Positions 1 through 10,642 of a stretch of DNA of 64,000 nt are shown here, in pieces. A program made the translations under genes and the position numbers. The DNA comes from Schauerella fraxinea (GTDB lineage Bacteria; Pseudomonadota; Gammaproteobacteria; Burkholderiales; Burkholderiaceae_B). The stretch is from assembly GCA_030849965.1 (NCBI GenBank), contig JAVDKL010000001.1, positions 682,001 through 746,000 of the forward strand, given 5' to 3'. Position 1 is the first letter of the stretch; every line of letters starts with the position of its first letter. The notes beneath the pieces were generated by a model. That model did not search any database. It saw only the letters and a list, made by a program, of their open reading frames with translations, and was not told where the DNA came from.

Positions 1-2153
1 CCGCGCGCGTCGTCGTGTCGACCCTGCTTCCAGAGCCGCTGCGCGAGATTGGTCAACCCGACGACATGATCGGGGTCGCCCAGCAAACACCGCCAGTGCG
101 CCCGATCGGCGTCGCCTTTCCGTTTCGCGCGAATGAACAACGCGCCGCAAAGCGCATGGACCTCGGTGGAGGTGGGCGCCAGCGCAAGCGCCCGTGCGAT
201 CGCATCGAGCGCAGGGGGCAGCATGCCCGCTTCCTCGAGTGCGCGGGCGTACATTCTCCAGACCAGCTCGGATTTGGGATGCTGAATCGTCCATTGCCGG
301 GCCATCGCAATGGCTTCGTCGAGTGCGCGCAGCCGAACCAGTCGTGAAAACTCAACACGATCCCGCTCCGGCACGATCTGGGCCGTGCGCTTGATGCCCA
401 CGGCGCGAGCAACCGGCGCAACCTCACGCTCGACACGGCGGGCGTGCCAATACAGGCAGTCCAGGAAGGGTAACCAATCGGTGTCTCCTGGGGCGATCGT
501 CTCAAGCACCGCGCGGTAGTGACTAACCCAGGCCTTGCTTGCGCCTAGGACCAATCCGGCATGACGAAGGTCTTCGATCAGTCGCACTACGACGGCACGT
601 GCAACGCGCTGTACGTCGCCGCCTACGCGAATGCTTGCGACGTTGCCGCGCTTGACTGCCGCAACGAGCGCCCCGCACAGGGACTCAAACGTCTGCGTCC
701 CGTCGATATGCTGCATCACGAACCGCCTGGCGTCGGTAAGCAATACCGAGACGTTCTGCTGGAACGTGTTGAACCAAGCCAACCTTTCCGCGGCGTCGCC
801 AGTCGCCCGGATCGCGGCGCGCAGTCCGGGAACCAGCTGCAAAGCCGCACCATCGTTTGCGTCAGCCAAGCCCGGGTGCGTACGCAGCTGCATCACGCCC
901 AACCGAAACAGACGCTCGACGGCTGCGGAAACGGCCGCCGCATGCGCCGCGTCACGCGGGCGCGCGTCACTGGTGGGCAACAACGCAGCAAGTTCATCGA
1001 ATGAAAGGCTGTACGGCCAAACTTGCGCAAACACATCCGCGGCGCGCTCCACCATGGCATCGGTGGCTTCGAACTCACGCCCATCGGGCGTCTGAAAGAA
1101 CGCGGCCGTACTGTTGACATACTGGCCTGGGGTGCGCTTGAGCCCAGCCGCCAATCGCAAGGATCGCAAGCAGGAAAGATCAGGCGACATGCGGATGTCA
1201 GCAGAGCGCTCGACATGCACCAGCATGCTGTTGCGATGGCTTCGTCCGACGGAAAAATCGAGGTATTGCTGCCGGATAATCTTGGATTGGCCCAGTGCCA
1301 TCAGGCTGTTCGTGATGCTCACATGATTGCCGAATGCCGCAGGCAGCTCTTTCTGAGGCTCGGCGTCCCCCACGTACGCCAGCCCGGCATTTTGCATCTG
1401 GTCGGCGAAGTCGACGAAATAGCACGCAACGCCCTCGCCCATCAAATAGTTCTTGGCTAGCGTTTCATCCGACTGGCCCTTGACGCCTGCGACCACGTTT
1501 CCGATCGCACGCGCATAAGGATGGTCGGACGACATCCCTTCGCTGAAGAGCGCCAGTGCTGCACGGGCGCTCTGCACAAGCTCCTCACCGCTGGACGCAC
1601 CGCGCCCGTGGAGCAGCATGGCGTCGCGCACGATGTCGCCGGCCTTGCATCCGGGGTAGGTGTCGTACCCGAGCACAGCGATCCCGTTGGGGCTGAGGTT
1701 CTCGCGGCACGCTCGGGTCAACGCCACCGACTGCTCGCCATCCACCTTGCCGTAGACGGCAGGCGCGAGTATGTAGTCGAACTCACCCGTTTCAGGTTCG
1801 AGTGCGGATATGTCGGCCACATAGAAGGTTGCATTGTGCAAACCGAGCGCAGCCGCGTTGGTCTGCGCCTGGGCGATCGCATCGGCTCTGGAATCGAGAC
1901 CCGCGACCTGGGCGTGGGGGTGGGCGCTGGCGAATGCCAGAACGTCCCAGCCCGTGCCGCAGCCAATGACAAGGACGCGCGCCGTTGCCGCAGGCGCCAG
2001 CGCAAGACCGTAAATGAGCGCCGCCGTCTCCAAGTGGGCAGGCGACATTCCGTCCAAGGGCCCCGCAGAGACGATGTCGTCCACGCGGAGACCGCTCTGC
2101 GGATCGGCAACGGTGTTGGCGTCAGCCAATTGAACGTGGTCGGGCGAATTCAA
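1..2153 (-). CDS. Methyltransferase with regulatory domain and TPR-like C-terminus (partial, 3' end outside window)
   Basis: One uninterrupted frame runs leftward from a TTG codon at 2153 to the window edge, about 717 codons without a stop. The TTG is preceded by AGGAG with a 6-base gap, which supports this unusual start. The next in-frame ATG (residue 36) would remove sequence just before the fold. Residues 60-70 (VLVIGCGTGWD) form a SAM-binding motif I. Around residues 270-300 the pattern HRNSMLVHVER matches the methyltransferase regulatory domain family (PF10119 type). The last ~110 visible residues are helical, Ala/Leu-rich, spaced like TPR repeats. The gene is divergent from fliC, so a role in modifying flagellin or another surface structure is inferred, not shown. 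The substrate is unknown. The true C-terminus lies outside the window. Confidence 0.85.
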   Translation of the reverse strand, partial: MNSPDHVQLADANTVADPQSGLRVDDIVSAGPLDGMSPAHLETAALIYGLALAPAATARVLVIGCGTGWDVLAFASAHPHAQVAGLDSRADAIAQAQTNAAALGLHNATFYVADISALEPETGEFDYILAPAVYGKVDGEQSVALTRACRENLSPNGIAVLGYDTYPGCKAGDIVRDAMLLHGRGASSGEELVQSARAALALFSEGMSSDHPYARAIGNVVAGVKGQSDETLAKNYLMGEGVACYFVDFADQMQNAGLAYVGDAEPQKELPAAFGNHVSITNSLMALGQSKIIRQQYLDFSVGRSHRNSMLVHVERSADIRMSPDLSCLRSLRLAAGLKRTPGQYVNSTAAFFQTPDGREFEATDAMVERAADVFAQVWPYSLSFDELAALLPTSDARPRDAAHAAAVSAAVERLFRLGVMQLRTHPGLADANDGAALQLVPGLRAAIRATGDAAERLAWFNTFQQNVSVLLTDARRFVMQHIDGTQTFESLCGALVAAVKRGNVASIRVGGDVQRVARAVVVRLIEDLRHAGLVLGASKAWVSHYRAVLETIAPGDTDWLPFLDCLYWHARRVEREVAPVARAVGIKRTAQIVPERDRVEFSRLVRLRALDEAIAMARQWTIQHPKSELVWRMYARALEEAGMLPPALDAIARALALAPTSTEVHALCGALFIRAKRKGDADRAHWRCLLGDPDHVVGLTNLAQRLWKQGRHDDAR

Positions 2154-2459
2154 AGCACACTCCTGATGCGGCGAAAAGGACGGGGCGGCGGGCGAGGCAC
2201 CGGCGCACACACATGCGCCACACGCGCATTTCTTGAGTCTTTTCCAGTCGTTAGAGGATACCCAAGGAGTGGTCCGGTCAAATCGGAGAACTACAGCCGT
2301 ATTACCGGCTCTCAGCGGCCATTGCGGGCCAATTGTTAATTCCGCTGAAGTCGCCGTGAAAGGCGACGTTATCGGGTCACAGGCAACAAACCCATCCGGG
2401 CGCCTGACTCGTTCGGCCCAAACCGGCCAGACGGCTTTAACTTTACTGGGAGCGCCTCC
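2154..2459. other. Divergent control region between methyltransferase and fliC
   Basis: This stretch holds the promoters of two divergent genes. Two short inverted repeats are visible: AGCCG-N6-CGGCT at 2295-2310 and GTCGCC-N6-GGCGAC at 2350-2367. The second ends about 90 bases before the fliC start and could be an operator or a leader hairpin. GCCGTGAA at 2353-2360 resembles a flagellar sigma-28 -10 box (GCCGATAA), but no TAAA lies at the expected 15-base distance. I therefore do not call a promoter. Confidence 0.4.
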
Positions 2460-3605
2460 ATGGCTGTCATCAACACCAATTATCTTTCGCTGGTTGCTCA
2501 AAACAACCTCAACAAATCGCAAAACAGCCTGGGCACGGCTATCGAACGCCTGTCGTCGGGCTTCCGCATCAACAGCGCTAAGGACGATGCCGCCGGCCAA
2601 GCCATTGCCAACCGCTTCACGGCAAACATCAAAGGGCTGTCGCAAGCTTCCCGCAACGCCAACGAAGGCATTTCGATCGCGCAAACGACGGAAGGCGCGC
2701 TGAACGAAATCAACACCAACTTGCAGCGCATTCGTGAATTGTCGGTACAGGCTGGAAACGGATCGAATTCCACCAGCGACCTCAAGTCGATCCAGGGCGA
2801 GATCGACCAACGACTCGCCGAGATCGATCGTGTGTCGTCCCAAGAGCAATTCAACGGCGTCAAAGTGCTTGCATCGGATCAGACGTTGAAAATTCAGGTT
2901 GGGGCAAACGATGGTGAAACGATCGACATCGGCTTGAAAAAAATCGATTCGAACACGCTGAGCTTGGGTGGCTTCAGCGTCTCGGGCCCGGTGGGCACAA
3001 CCTCCGCCGCAGGTGTTGGCGCCGCGCTGCAAAAGATTTATGGCGATACGACGACCGTTACTGCAGTCACGCTGGCAGACACGGCCGGCTTGGCTGACCT
3101 TGGTGCTACAGCTCCGGTTCCCACCGTGGTCGCTGATGACAATGGCAATCTGTTTGCCGAGGTAACGGTCGCTACGGGTGCTACCCGCGATGGCGTCGAA
3201 GTTGGCGACAAGATCTATATTGCCTTGGATATGTCCAAAGGCGTCATCGACGCCGCAGGTACTGCGGTGGAGTTCGATACAGCCAATGGCAACGCGCTGG
3301 ATTTCACGGGCGTGACCACCTTCGCGGCGACCGGCGACCCGCTGAAGAAGTTGGATGAAGCACTTGCTCAAGTCGATTCGCTGCGCAGCTCGCTGGGTGC
3401 CGTGCAAAACCGCTTTCAGTCCACGATCGCCAACCTTAACAATACCGTCAATAACCTCTCCGCTGCACGCTCGCGCATTGAGGATGCCGACTATGCCACG
3501 GAAGTGTCGAACATGAGCCGTGCACAAATTCTGCAGCAAGCCGGCACCTCTGTGTTGTCCCAGGCGAACCAAGTGCCGCAATCGGTGCTGTCGCTGCTGC
3601 AGTAA
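2460..3605 (+). CDS. fliC: Flagellin
   Basis: The 381-residue protein is the structural subunit of the flagellar filament, exported through the flagellar type III apparatus. The N-terminal D0/D1 region (about residues 1-140) has the typical flagellin pattern [17 protein letters not shown], and further on [17 protein letters not shown]. The C-terminal D1/D0 region (about 290-381) has [17 protein letters not shown] and ends in SVLSLLQ. The middle, residues 140-290, is a short Thr/Ala/Gly-rich variable domain exposed on the filament. The size is at the lower end for enterobacterial-type flagellins. A GGGAG lies 7 bases before the ATG. There is no signal peptide, as expected. Neither a second flagellin nor FliD is within the visible part, and the divergent methyltransferase is the only neighbour of possible flagellar relevance. 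Confidence 0.97.
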   Translation: MAVINTNYLSLVAQNNLNKSQNSLGTAIERLSSGFRINSAKDDAAGQAIANRFTANIKGLSQASRNANEGISIAQTTEGALNEINTNLQRIRELSVQAGNGSNSTSDLKSIQGEIDQRLAEIDRVSSQEQFNGVKVLASDQTLKIQVGANDGETIDIGLKKIDSNTLSLGGFSVSGPVGTTSAAGVGAALQKIYGDTTTVTAVTLADTAGLADLGATAPVPTVVADDNGNLFAEVTVATGATRDGVEVGDKIYIALDMSKGVIDAAGTAVEFDTANGNALDFTGVTTFAATGDPLKKLDEALAQVDSLRSSLGAVQNRFQSTIANLNNTVNNLSAARSRIEDADYATEVSNMSRAQILQQAGTSVLSQANQVPQSVLSLLQ

Positions 3606-3904
3606 GCAGCGCGCATGGCAAATAAGCGCTAACGCACTGAGCCGCATTCGTGCGGCGAGCACTGCGATCGTGCAGGAAACCGCTAGTGCTGCGTGCGGAG
3701 GTTGTTCGATTCCTGCTACCGCGGCCCGTTTAAGACTTTTGAGCAGTTAAGCCATTAGCATTAAGCACCCGCGTAGTTGAGTGTTCAGCAATAAGCACTC
3801 GCCCAGTTAAGCAATATCTGGATAAGTAGTAGGCAGTACAAGGGTTGCCCTCACAGCCCTTCCCCGCTTTGCCGGCGCAGGCGGACCAGGCCCTCTGCAC
3901 TGGC
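3606..3904. repeat. Region downstream of fliC with imperfect direct repeat
   Basis: No gene is visible here. A hairpin GCCGCA-TTCG-TGCGGC (3641-3656) follows the fliC stop by 35 bases but lacks a T tract. An imperfect 20-base direct repeat occurs at 3762-3781 and 3792-3811 (TAAGCACCCGCGTAGTTGAG versus TAAGCACTCGCCCAGTTAAG, 16 of 20 identical). Related GCAGTTAAGC fragments lie nearby. The stretch is more AT-rich than its surroundings. I cannot assign a function. Confidence 0.5.
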
Positions 3905-3944
3905 AAAGAAAAACGGCCGTTGGATCACGAGTCCAACGGCCGTT
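3905..3944 (-). terminator. Stem-loop, second terminator behind the pyruvate dehydrogenase operon
   Basis: A perfect 13-base inverted repeat (3912-3924 with 3932-3944, 7-base loop) is followed on the minus strand by TTTTTCTTT. It lies about 130 bases beyond the lpdA stop. It could also stop fliC transcripts coming from the other side, though its plus-strand T tract is poor. Confidence 0.7.
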
Positions 3945-3995
3945 CCTCATCGTGCGTCATGCTTTACCAAAGCGCTAACCAAAGACGGAAACACC

Positions 3996-4030
3996 AAAAA
4001 AAATGGCCGCACAAATTAATTGTGCAGCCA
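3996..4030 (-). terminator. Rho-independent terminator of aceE-aceF-lpdA
   Basis: On the minus strand a hairpin of 11-base arms (4004-4014 with 4020-4030, one mismatch) is followed directly by eight T residues (A run at 3996-4003 on the plus strand). It begins 45 bases after the lpdA stop codon. Confidence 0.9.
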
Positions 4031-4075
4031 TTCATAAGCGGCGCCGACCAGCCTGGCCGGTCGGCTAGCCCCTCA

Positions 4076-5995
4076 TTACTTCTTTCGCATAGGCGGCAAG
4101 TCGGTGCAAACGCCTTCAGCCACTTCAGCGGCCATACCCACCGATTCACCCAACGTCGGGTGCGGATGGATGGTCTTGGCGATGTCGATCACGTCGGCAC
4201 CCATTTCCACTGCCAACGCTACTTCGCTGATGAGATCGCCAGCGTGCGTGCCGACGATACCGCCACCCAGGATGCGATGCGTGTCGGCATCGAACAAGAG
4301 CTTGGTAAAGCCTTCATCACGGCCATTGGCAATCGCGCGACCCGAAGCGGCCCAGGGAAACACGCCCTTCTGGATCTTGATGCCTTGCTGCTTGGCGGCA
4401 TCTTCGGTCAAGCCTACCCACGCCACTTCCGGATCGGTGTACGCCACCGACGGGATCACACGGGCGTCGAAGAAGCTCTTCTCGCCATGTGCGGCTTCGG
4501 CGGCCACGTGACCTTCATGCACGGCCTTATGGGCCAGCATGGGTTGGCCAACGATGTCGCCAATTGCGAAGATGTGCGGCACGTTGGTACGCAATTGTTT
4601 ATCGACGTCGATAAAGCCACGGTCGCCCACGATGATGCCGGCGCGTTCGGCGCCGATCTTCTTGCCATTGGGACTGCGGCCCACGGCCTGGAGCACCAGG
4701 TCGTAGCGTTGCGGCTCTTTCGGGGCGCCCTCACCTTCGAAGGTGACGTAGATGCCGTCTTTTTTGGCTTCCGCGCCCACCGTCTTGGTCTTGAGCATGA
4801 TGTTGTCGAAGCGTGGCGTATTCATCTTCTGCCACACCTTGACCAGGTCGCGGTCGGCGCCCTGCATCAATCCGTCGAGCATTTCGACCACATCCAGGCG
4901 TGCGCCCAATGCCGAGTACACGGTGCCCATTTCAAGGCCGATAATGCCGCCGCCCACGATCAGCATTTTCTTCGGAATCGAACGCAGCAACAACGCGCCA
5001 GTCGAGTCGACGATGCGGTCATCTTCGGGCAGGAACGGCAATTTCACCGATTGGCTGCCGGCCGCGATGATGGCTTGCTTGAAGCGAATCGTTTTCGATT
5101 TACCATCCGCAGCCGTCACGGTGAGGTGGTAGGGATCGGCGAACTCGCCGTTGCCCGTGATGACCTTGACCTTGCGGGCCTTGGCCATGCCGGCCAATCC
5201 ACCCGTAAGCTTGCCCACGACGCCGTCCTTGAACGCGCGCAGCTTGCCGAGATCGATCGTGGGCTCACCGAACGTGATGCCGTGGTCGGCGAGCGACTTG
5301 GCTTCCTCCATCACGGCGGCCGTATGCAATAGCGCCTTGGACGGAATGCAACCTACGTTCAGGCACACGCCACCCAGGGTTGCATAGCGTTCGACCAGCA
5401 CGACGTTCATGCCCAGATCGGCGGCACGGAAGGCGGCGGAGTAGCCGCCCGGGCCTGCACCCAGCACCACCATGTCGCATTCGACATCGGCCTGACCGGA
5501 GAACTTGGCGGGCGTAGGCGCCGCCTTGTTGGCGCTGCCAGCCGTTTCGCGGCCACCGGCCGACGTCTGCGAGTCGCCTTTGGTGGCTGCGGCTTGTTGG
5601 CCGCCGTTGGACGCCGAAGCACCCGCAGATGCACCTGCGCCAGACTTCGCGTTAGCCGAATCCGAGGACGAAGCCGACTTGGCCGCGTCCGCCGAGGCTG
5701 CGGGCTTCTCAGCGCCGCCCGCCTTGCTTTCTTTGCCTGCACCAGCATCGCCGCCGGCGTCGGCTTCGACTTCCAGCAATACGGTGCCCTGGCTGACCTT
5801 GTCGCCCACCTTGATCTTGAGCGCGGTGATCTTGCCGCCTTGCGTGGCCGGAATTTCCATCGACGCCTTATCGGTTTCGACGGTGATCAGGCTTTGCTCG
5901 GCAGTAATGACGTCGCCTTCGGCCACGAGCACTTCAATGACGTCAACGTCATGAAAGTCGCCAATGTCCGGGACCTTGATTTCAACTTTGCTCAT
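4076..5995 (-). CDS. lpdA: Dihydrolipoamide dehydrogenase (E3) with N-terminal lipoyl domain
   Basis: This is the E3 component of pyruvate dehydrogenase, which reoxidises dihydrolipoyl groups with FAD and NAD+. It has 639 residues instead of the usual ~475 because residues 1-80 form a lipoyl domain (ETDKASM, lipoylated Lys43). An Ala/Ser/Gly-rich hinge of about 90 residues follows. The flavoprotein part starts near residue 175 with VVLGAGPGGYSAA. The redox disulphide is Cys211-Cys216 (CLNVGC), and the C-terminal HPHPTLGES supplies the catalytic His. The start was set at 5995 because AAAGGGGAC lies just before that ATG and the lipoyl domain begins there; longer upstream frames would overlap aceF. 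The gene is last in the operon, 10 bases after aceF. Lipoyl-bearing E3 is a known beta- and neisserial arrangement. Confidence 0.97.
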   Translation of the reverse strand: MSKVEIKVPDIGDFHDVDVIEVLVAEGDVITAEQSLITVETDKASMEIPATQGGKITALKIKVGDKVSQGTVLLEVEADAGGDAGAGKESKAGGAEKPAASADAAKSASSSDSANAKSGAGASAGASASNGGQQAAATKGDSQTSAGGRETAGSANKAAPTPAKFSGQADVECDMVVLGAGPGGYSAAFRAADLGMNVVLVERYATLGGVCLNVGCIPSKALLHTAAVMEEAKSLADHGITFGEPTIDLGKLRAFKDGVVGKLTGGLAGMAKARKVKVITGNGEFADPYHLTVTAADGKSKTIRFKQAIIAAGSQSVKLPFLPEDDRIVDSTGALLLRSIPKKMLIVGGGIIGLEMGTVYSALGARLDVVEMLDGLMQGADRDLVKVWQKMNTPRFDNIMLKTKTVGAEAKKDGIYVTFEGEGAPKEPQRYDLVLQAVGRSPNGKKIGAERAGIIVGDRGFIDVDKQLRTNVPHIFAIGDIVGQPMLAHKAVHEGHVAAEAAHGEKSFFDARVIPSVAYTDPEVAWVGLTEDAAKQQGIKIQKGVFPWAASGRAIANGRDEGFTKLLFDADTHRILGGGIVGTHAGDLISEVALAVEMGADVIDIAKTIHPHPTLGESVGMAAEVAEGVCTDLPPMRKK

Positions 5996-6005
5996 CGTGT
6001 CCCCT

Positions 6006-7751
6006 TTACAGCGCGATGCGACGGAAGTCCGCCAACAAGGCACCCAGATAGGCGTTGAAGCGCGCGGCCGACGCACCGTCGATCACGCGATGGTCATACG
6101 ACAGCGACAACGGCAGTTGCAGGCGCGGCACGAATTGCTTGCCGTCCCACACAGGTTGATGCGACGAACGCGACACACCCAGGATGGCGACTTCAGGTGC
6201 GTTGATGATCGGCGTAAACGACGTGCCACCGATGCCGCCCAGGGACGAAATCGAGAAGCAGCCACCTTGCATGTCAGCGGGCGAGACCTTGCCGTCGCGG
6301 GCTTTCTTGGCCAGCTCGGTGGTTTCGGTCGCGATCTGCAGAATGCCTTTCTTGTCGGCATCCTTGATCACCGGCACGACCAATCCATTGGGCGTATCGG
6401 CCGCAAATCCGATGTTGTAGTAGTGCTTCAACACCAGATTGTCGCCATCCAACGAGGCGTTGAATTCGGGGAATTTCTTGAGCGCGGCAACCACCGCCTT
6501 GATCAGGAACGCGAGCATCGTGACCTTGACGCCCGATTTCTCGTTTTCCTTGTTGAGCGTAACGCGCAAGGCCTCCAGGTCGGTGATATCGGCCACGTCG
6601 TTATTGGTGACGTGGGGAATCATGACCCAGTTGCGATGCAGGTTGGCGCCCGAAATCTTCTTGATGCGCGACAGCGGCTTGGTTTCGATTTCGCCAAATT
6701 TGGTGAAGTCGACCTTCGGCCACGGCAACAGACCCAGGGCTGCACCATCGGCCGATGCACCGGCGGCGGCAGGCGCTGCCGACCCTTGCGAGGCCAGGGC
6801 TTGCTTGACGAACGCACGCACGTCGTCTTGCGTGATGCGCTCTTTGGGGCCCGTACCCTTCATTTTGCGCAGATCGGCGCCGAGTTCGCGCGCGAACTTG
6901 CGCACGGAGGGCGACGCATGCGGCAACTCGTTGGGCTTGAGCTCCGTTTCGAGCGCAGCAGCTGGCGAGGCTTTCGCTTGACCAGCGTCGGCCGGCTTGG
7001 TCGAGCTGCTGTCGCCCGTAGAAGCGGCTGCAGCGGCAGGTTTCTCGCTCGACGCAGCCGGCTTATCGCTGGCGGCTGCCGGCTTGGCGTCCGCTTCAGA
7101 CTCATCGGCACCGTCTTCGGCGTCGAGTTGCAGGATCAACGAACCCTTCGAGATCTTGTCGCCGACTTTGACCTTCAGCGACTTCACCGTGCCGTTTTGC
7201 GGCGCGGGGATTTCCATCGAGGCCTTGTCCGTTTCGACGGTAATCAGGCTTTGCTCGGCCTTGATGCTGTCGCCTTCGGCCACCATGACTTCGATCACTT
7301 CAACTTCGGAAAAGTCGCCGATGTCGGGCACGGTCACGTCGACCGGGCCGCTGCTGCCGCCCTTGGGCGCCGCGCTGGCCGCGGGCTTGGCGCTCGCAGC
7401 CGCTTCGGCCTTGGGTGCATCCGACTTGGGTGCGTCTGCCTTGGGCGCCTCAGCTTGCTTCTCGGCCGGCTTTTCAGCCGACTTGGCATCACCACCCTTG
7501 GCGGCGGCTTCACCGGCTTCCAGCGTCAACACAATGGCGCCTTCCGACACCTTGTCGCCGATCTTGACCTTGATGCTCTTGACCACACCGCCTTGGCTGG
7601 CGGGGATTTCCATCGAGGACTTGTCCGACTCCAGCGTAATCAGGCTCTGTTCGGCCTCGATCGTGTCGCCCTCGGCGACCAGGATCTCGATGACTTCGAC
7701 ATCCTTGGCGTCGCCGATGTCCGGCACTTTGATTTCTACGATATCGCTCAT
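6006..7751 (-). CDS. aceF: Dihydrolipoamide acetyltransferase (E2) of pyruvate dehydrogenase
   Basis: The 581-residue core subunit transfers the acetyl group from lipoate to CoA. Two lipoyl domains are visible. The first, at residues 1-80, has Lys44 in ESDKSSM. The second, at about 121-200, has ETDKASM. They are separated by Ala/Lys/Pro-rich swinging linkers. A peripheral subunit-binding domain ([15 protein letters not shown], about 275-315) docks E1 or E3. The catalytic acetyltransferase domain ends with DHRVIDG containing His554 and Asp558. It sits between aceE (14-base gap) and lpdA (10-base gap) in the same operon. Together with the lipoyl domain on E3 the complex carries three lipoyl domains per E2/E3 gene set. 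Confidence 0.97.
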   Translation of the reverse strand: MSDIVEIKVPDIGDAKDVEVIEILVAEGDTIEAEQSLITLESDKSSMEIPASQGGVVKSIKVKIGDKVSEGAIVLTLEAGEAAAKGGDAKSAEKPAEKQAEAPKADAPKSDAPKAEAAASAKPAASAAPKGGSSGPVDVTVPDIGDFSEVEVIEVMVAEGDSIKAEQSLITVETDKASMEIPAPQNGTVKSLKVKVGDKISKGSLILQLDAEDGADESEADAKPAAASDKPAASSEKPAAAAASTGDSSSTKPADAGQAKASPAAALETELKPNELPHASPSVRKFARELGADLRKMKGTGPKERITQDDVRAFVKQALASQGSAAPAAAGASADGAALGLLPWPKVDFTKFGEIETKPLSRIKKISGANLHRNWVMIPHVTNNDVADITDLEALRVTLNKENEKSGVKVTMLAFLIKAVVAALKKFPEFNASLDGDNLVLKHYYNIGFAADTPNGLVVPVIKDADKKGILQIATETTELAKKARDGKVSPADMQGGCFSISSLGGIGGTSFTPIINAPEVAILGVSRSSHQPVWDGKQFVPRLQLPLSLSYDHRVIDGASAARFNAYLGALLADFRRIAL

Positions 7752-7765
7752 GTCTTTCGCGTCCC

Positions 7766-10474
7766 TTAGGCGTAGTGCGGGTTGGCTTTATTGGGGTCGA
7801 TCTTGTACTTCTTGATGGCTTCAGCCACCTTCGAAGTGGGCAGCTTGCCCTCATCGGCCAGGGCCTTCAACGCCGCCAGCACGACGAAATGACGATTGAC
7901 CTCGAAGTGTTCGCGCAGCTTCGAACGGAAGTCCGAGCGGCCGAATCCGTCGGTGCCCAACACGCGATAGTCGCGGCCACGCGGCATGAATTGACGGATC
8001 TGATCGGCAAACGCCTTCATGTAGTCGGTCGAGGCAATGATCGGACCTTCGGTCTTTTCGAGTTGCTGCGTGACGTACGGCACCTGGGGCTTCTTTTCGT
8101 CCGGGTGCAGCAGGTTGTGGCGCTCGCAATCCAGACCGTCGCGGCGCAGCAGCGTGAAGCTGGTAGCGCTCCAGACGTCCGAACCGATACCCCAATCGGC
8201 TTCCAGCAGGTCTTGCGCGGCCATCACTTCGCGCAGGATCGTGCCCGAGCCCATCAGTTGCACGCGCAACTTGCCCTTGCCCGACGATTTGAGCTTGTAC
8301 ATCCCTTTCAGGATGCCGGCTTCATCGCCCGTGTTCAAACCCGGTTGTGCATAGTTTTCGTTCATTACCGTGAGGTAGTAATAAACGTTTTCCTGCTCTT
8401 CAACCATGCGGCGCAGGCCGTCCTGGATGATGACCGCAACTTCGTGCACGAAGGTGGGATCGTAGGGCACGCAATTCGGGATCGTGGCGGCCATCAGATG
8501 GCTGTGGCCATCCTCGTGCTGCAACCCTTCGCCGTTGAGCGTCGTGCGGCCGGCCGTGCCGCCCAGCAAGAAGCCGCGAGCCTGCATGTCGCCCGCTGCC
8601 CAGGCCAGATCGCCAATGCGCTGGAAGCCGAACATCGAGTAGTAGATGAAGAACGGAATCATGATGCGGTTGTTCGTCGAGTACGACGTGGCCGCTGCAA
8701 TCCACGAGCTCATGGCGCCCGCTTCGTTGATGCCTTCCTGCAAGAGCTGACCATCGGCCGACTCTTTGTAGTACATGACCTGGTCCTTATCGACCGGGGT
8801 GTACTTCTGACCTTCCGGCGCGTAGATCCCGATCTGGCGGAACAAGCCTTCCATACCGAACGTACGCGATTCGTCGGCCAGGATCGGCACAACGCGCGGG
8901 GCCAGTTCCTTGTCGCGCAGGATCTGGTTGAGCGTGCGCACGAAGCCTTGCGTGGTCGAGATTTCGCGGCCTTCAGCCGTGGGCTCGAGCAACGACTTGA
9001 ACGCTTCGAGCTTGGGCGCCTTCAACTTCTCATCCGACTTGGCGCGGCGTTGCGGCAGGTAGCCGCCCAACGCAGCACGACGCTCGTGCAGATACTTCAT
9101 TTCAGGCGAATCGTCGGCCGGCTTGTAGTAAGGAAGTTCTTCAAGCTGATCGTCGGGGATCGGAATGGCAAAGCGGTCGCGGAACTCGCGCACGGCGTCC
9201 ACATCCAGCTTCTTTTGCTGGTGCGACGGGTTCTTGGCCTGACCGACCTTGCCCATGCCGTAACCCTTGATGGTCTTGGCCAGAATGACGGTCGGTTGAC
9301 CCTTGTGCTTGGTGGCCGAATCGAACGCGGCAAACACCTTGTGGGGATCGTGGCCGCCACGGTTCAGACGCCAGACGTCTTCGTCGCTCATGCGGCTGAC
9401 CATTTCGAGCAGCTTCGGATGCTTGCCGAAGAAGTGTTCGCGAACGAAAGCACCGTCGTTGGCTTTATACGATTGGTACTCGCCGTCGACGGTCTCTTCC
9501 ATCACGCGGCGCAGGATACCTTCCTTGTCATGGGCCAACAGGGGATCCCAGTAGCCGCCCCAGATGAGCTTGATGACGTTCCAGCCGCTACCGCGGAAGT
9601 CGCCTTCGAGTTCCTGGATGATCTTGCCGTTGCCGCGCACCGGGCCGTCCAGACGCTGCAGGTTGCAGTTGACGACGAAAATCAGGTTGTCGAGCTTCTC
9701 GCGCGCCGCCAAGGCAATGGCGCCCAACGATTCGGGTTCGTCCATTTCGCCGTCGCCGCAGAACACCCAAACCTTGCGGTTCGAGGTATCGGCAATGCCG
9801 CGGGCGTGCAGGTACTTGAGGAAACGCGCCTGATAGATGGCCATCAAGGGGCCCAGACCCATCGATACCGTCGGGAACTGCCAGAATTCAGGCATCAACT
9901 TCGGATGCGGATACGACGACAAACCCTTGCCGTCGACTTCCTGGCGGAAATTGTTGAGCTGGTCTTCGGTCAGGCGGCCTTCGAGGAAGGCGCGGCCGTA
10001 GATGCCGGGGGATGAGTGACCTTGAAAGTACACGCAATCGCCACCGCGCTCAGCCGTTTCGCCATGCCAAAAGTGGTTTTGACCGCAACCGATCATCGTG
10101 GCCAACGAGGCGAACGATGCAATGTGGCCGCCGAGATCGCCGCCGTCATCGGGGGCTGCGCGGTTGGCGCGCACGACCATGGCCATGGCGTTCCAACGCA
10201 CATACGAACGGATGCGCGTTTCGAGATCCAGGTTGCCCGGATGAGCGGGCTCCAGACCCGGCGGGATCGTGTTGACGTAAGCCGTGTTGGGCGAAAACGG
10301 GATATGCGCACCGGAGCGACGTGCCTCGTCGATCAAGCGTTCGAGCAGATAGTGGGCGCGCTGCGGGCCTTCACGTTCGAGTACGGCGGCAAGCGCCTCC
10401 AGCCATTCCTGGGTTTCCAGGGTATCTTCGTCGTTGGCAGCCTGAAGGGCGCCGGCTTGGGCGGAAGAGGACAT
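7766..10474 (-). CDS. aceE: Pyruvate dehydrogenase E1 component, homodimeric type
   Basis: The 902-residue thiamine diphosphate enzyme decarboxylates pyruvate and reductively acetylates the E2 lipoyl groups. The ThDP-binding signature [14 protein letters not shown] leads to the [20 protein letters not shown] segment. The start at 10474 ([10 protein letters not shown]) is chosen because AGGAG stands 8 bases upstream; a longer reading adds 34 residues with no family similarity. It is the first gene of aceE-aceF-lpdA. The 281-base upstream region is shared with the divergent sensor kinase gene. The length matches the gamma- and betaproteobacterial AceE family (about 890 residues). Confidence 0.97.
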   Translation of the reverse strand: MSSSAQAGALQAANDEDTLETQEWLEALAAVLEREGPQRAHYLLERLIDEARRSGAHIPFSPNTAYVNTIPPGLEPAHPGNLDLETRIRSYVRWNAMAMVVRANRAAPDDGGDLGGHIASFASLATMIGCGQNHFWHGETAERGGDCVYFQGHSSPGIYGRAFLEGRLTEDQLNNFRQEVDGKGLSSYPHPKLMPEFWQFPTVSMGLGPLMAIYQARFLKYLHARGIADTSNRKVWVFCGDGEMDEPESLGAIALAAREKLDNLIFVVNCNLQRLDGPVRGNGKIIQELEGDFRGSGWNVIKLIWGGYWDPLLAHDKEGILRRVMEETVDGEYQSYKANDGAFVREHFFGKHPKLLEMVSRMSDEDVWRLNRGGHDPHKVFAAFDSATKHKGQPTVILAKTIKGYGMGKVGQAKNPSHQQKKLDVDAVREFRDRFAIPIPDDQLEELPYYKPADDSPEMKYLHERRAALGGYLPQRRAKSDEKLKAPKLEAFKSLLEPTAEGREISTTQGFVRTLNQILRDKELAPRVVPILADESRTFGMEGLFRQIGIYAPEGQKYTPVDKDQVMYYKESADGQLLQEGINEAGAMSSWIAAATSYSTNNRIMIPFFIYYSMFGFQRIGDLAWAAGDMQARGFLLGGTAGRTTLNGEGLQHEDGHSHLMAATIPNCVPYDPTFVHEVAVIIQDGLRRMVEEQENVYYYLTVMNENYAQPGLNTGDEAGILKGMYKLKSSGKGKLRVQLMGSGTILREVMAAQDLLEADWGIGSDVWSATSFTLLRRDGLDCERHNLLHPDEKKPQVPYVTQQLEKTEGPIIASTDYMKAFADQIRQFMPRGRDYRVLGTDGFGRSDFRSKLREHFEVNRHFVVLAALKALADEGKLPTSKVAEAIKKYKIDPNKANPHYA

Positions 10475-10642
10475 CGTTGTGTCTCCTGTGGAGTAATCAT
10501 GCGTCCGACGCGCGCGAGTCGCTTCGGACGGGTGAAAGCCCTGCTTCGACACCAGCACGCTGAAGAGAACAGGCACGCGTCATCGAGGGCTTACGGGCAG
10601 CTTATGCGGGCATTCTAGGAAAAAACCCGACCGTTCAGCAAG

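Noticed and set aside
2336-2360. Possible sigma-28 promoter upstream of fliC (GCCGTGAA)
   Set aside because: The -10-like element has 6 of 8 matches to GCCGATAA, but there is no TAAA at the proper 15-base distance. I cannot separate it from chance in GC-rich sequence.
5964-7769. 601-codon open frame on the plus strand opposite aceF
   Set aside because: It mirrors the lipoyl-domain and linker codons of aceF. The protein is Arg/Gly/His-rich, has no family motif and shows no ribosome site; high GC with strong third-position bias makes such antisense frames common.
7775-10015. 746-codon open frame on the plus strand opposite aceE
   Set aside because: Entirely inside aceE, whose minus-strand reading has all the family motifs. 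The composition of the antisense product is not protein-like.
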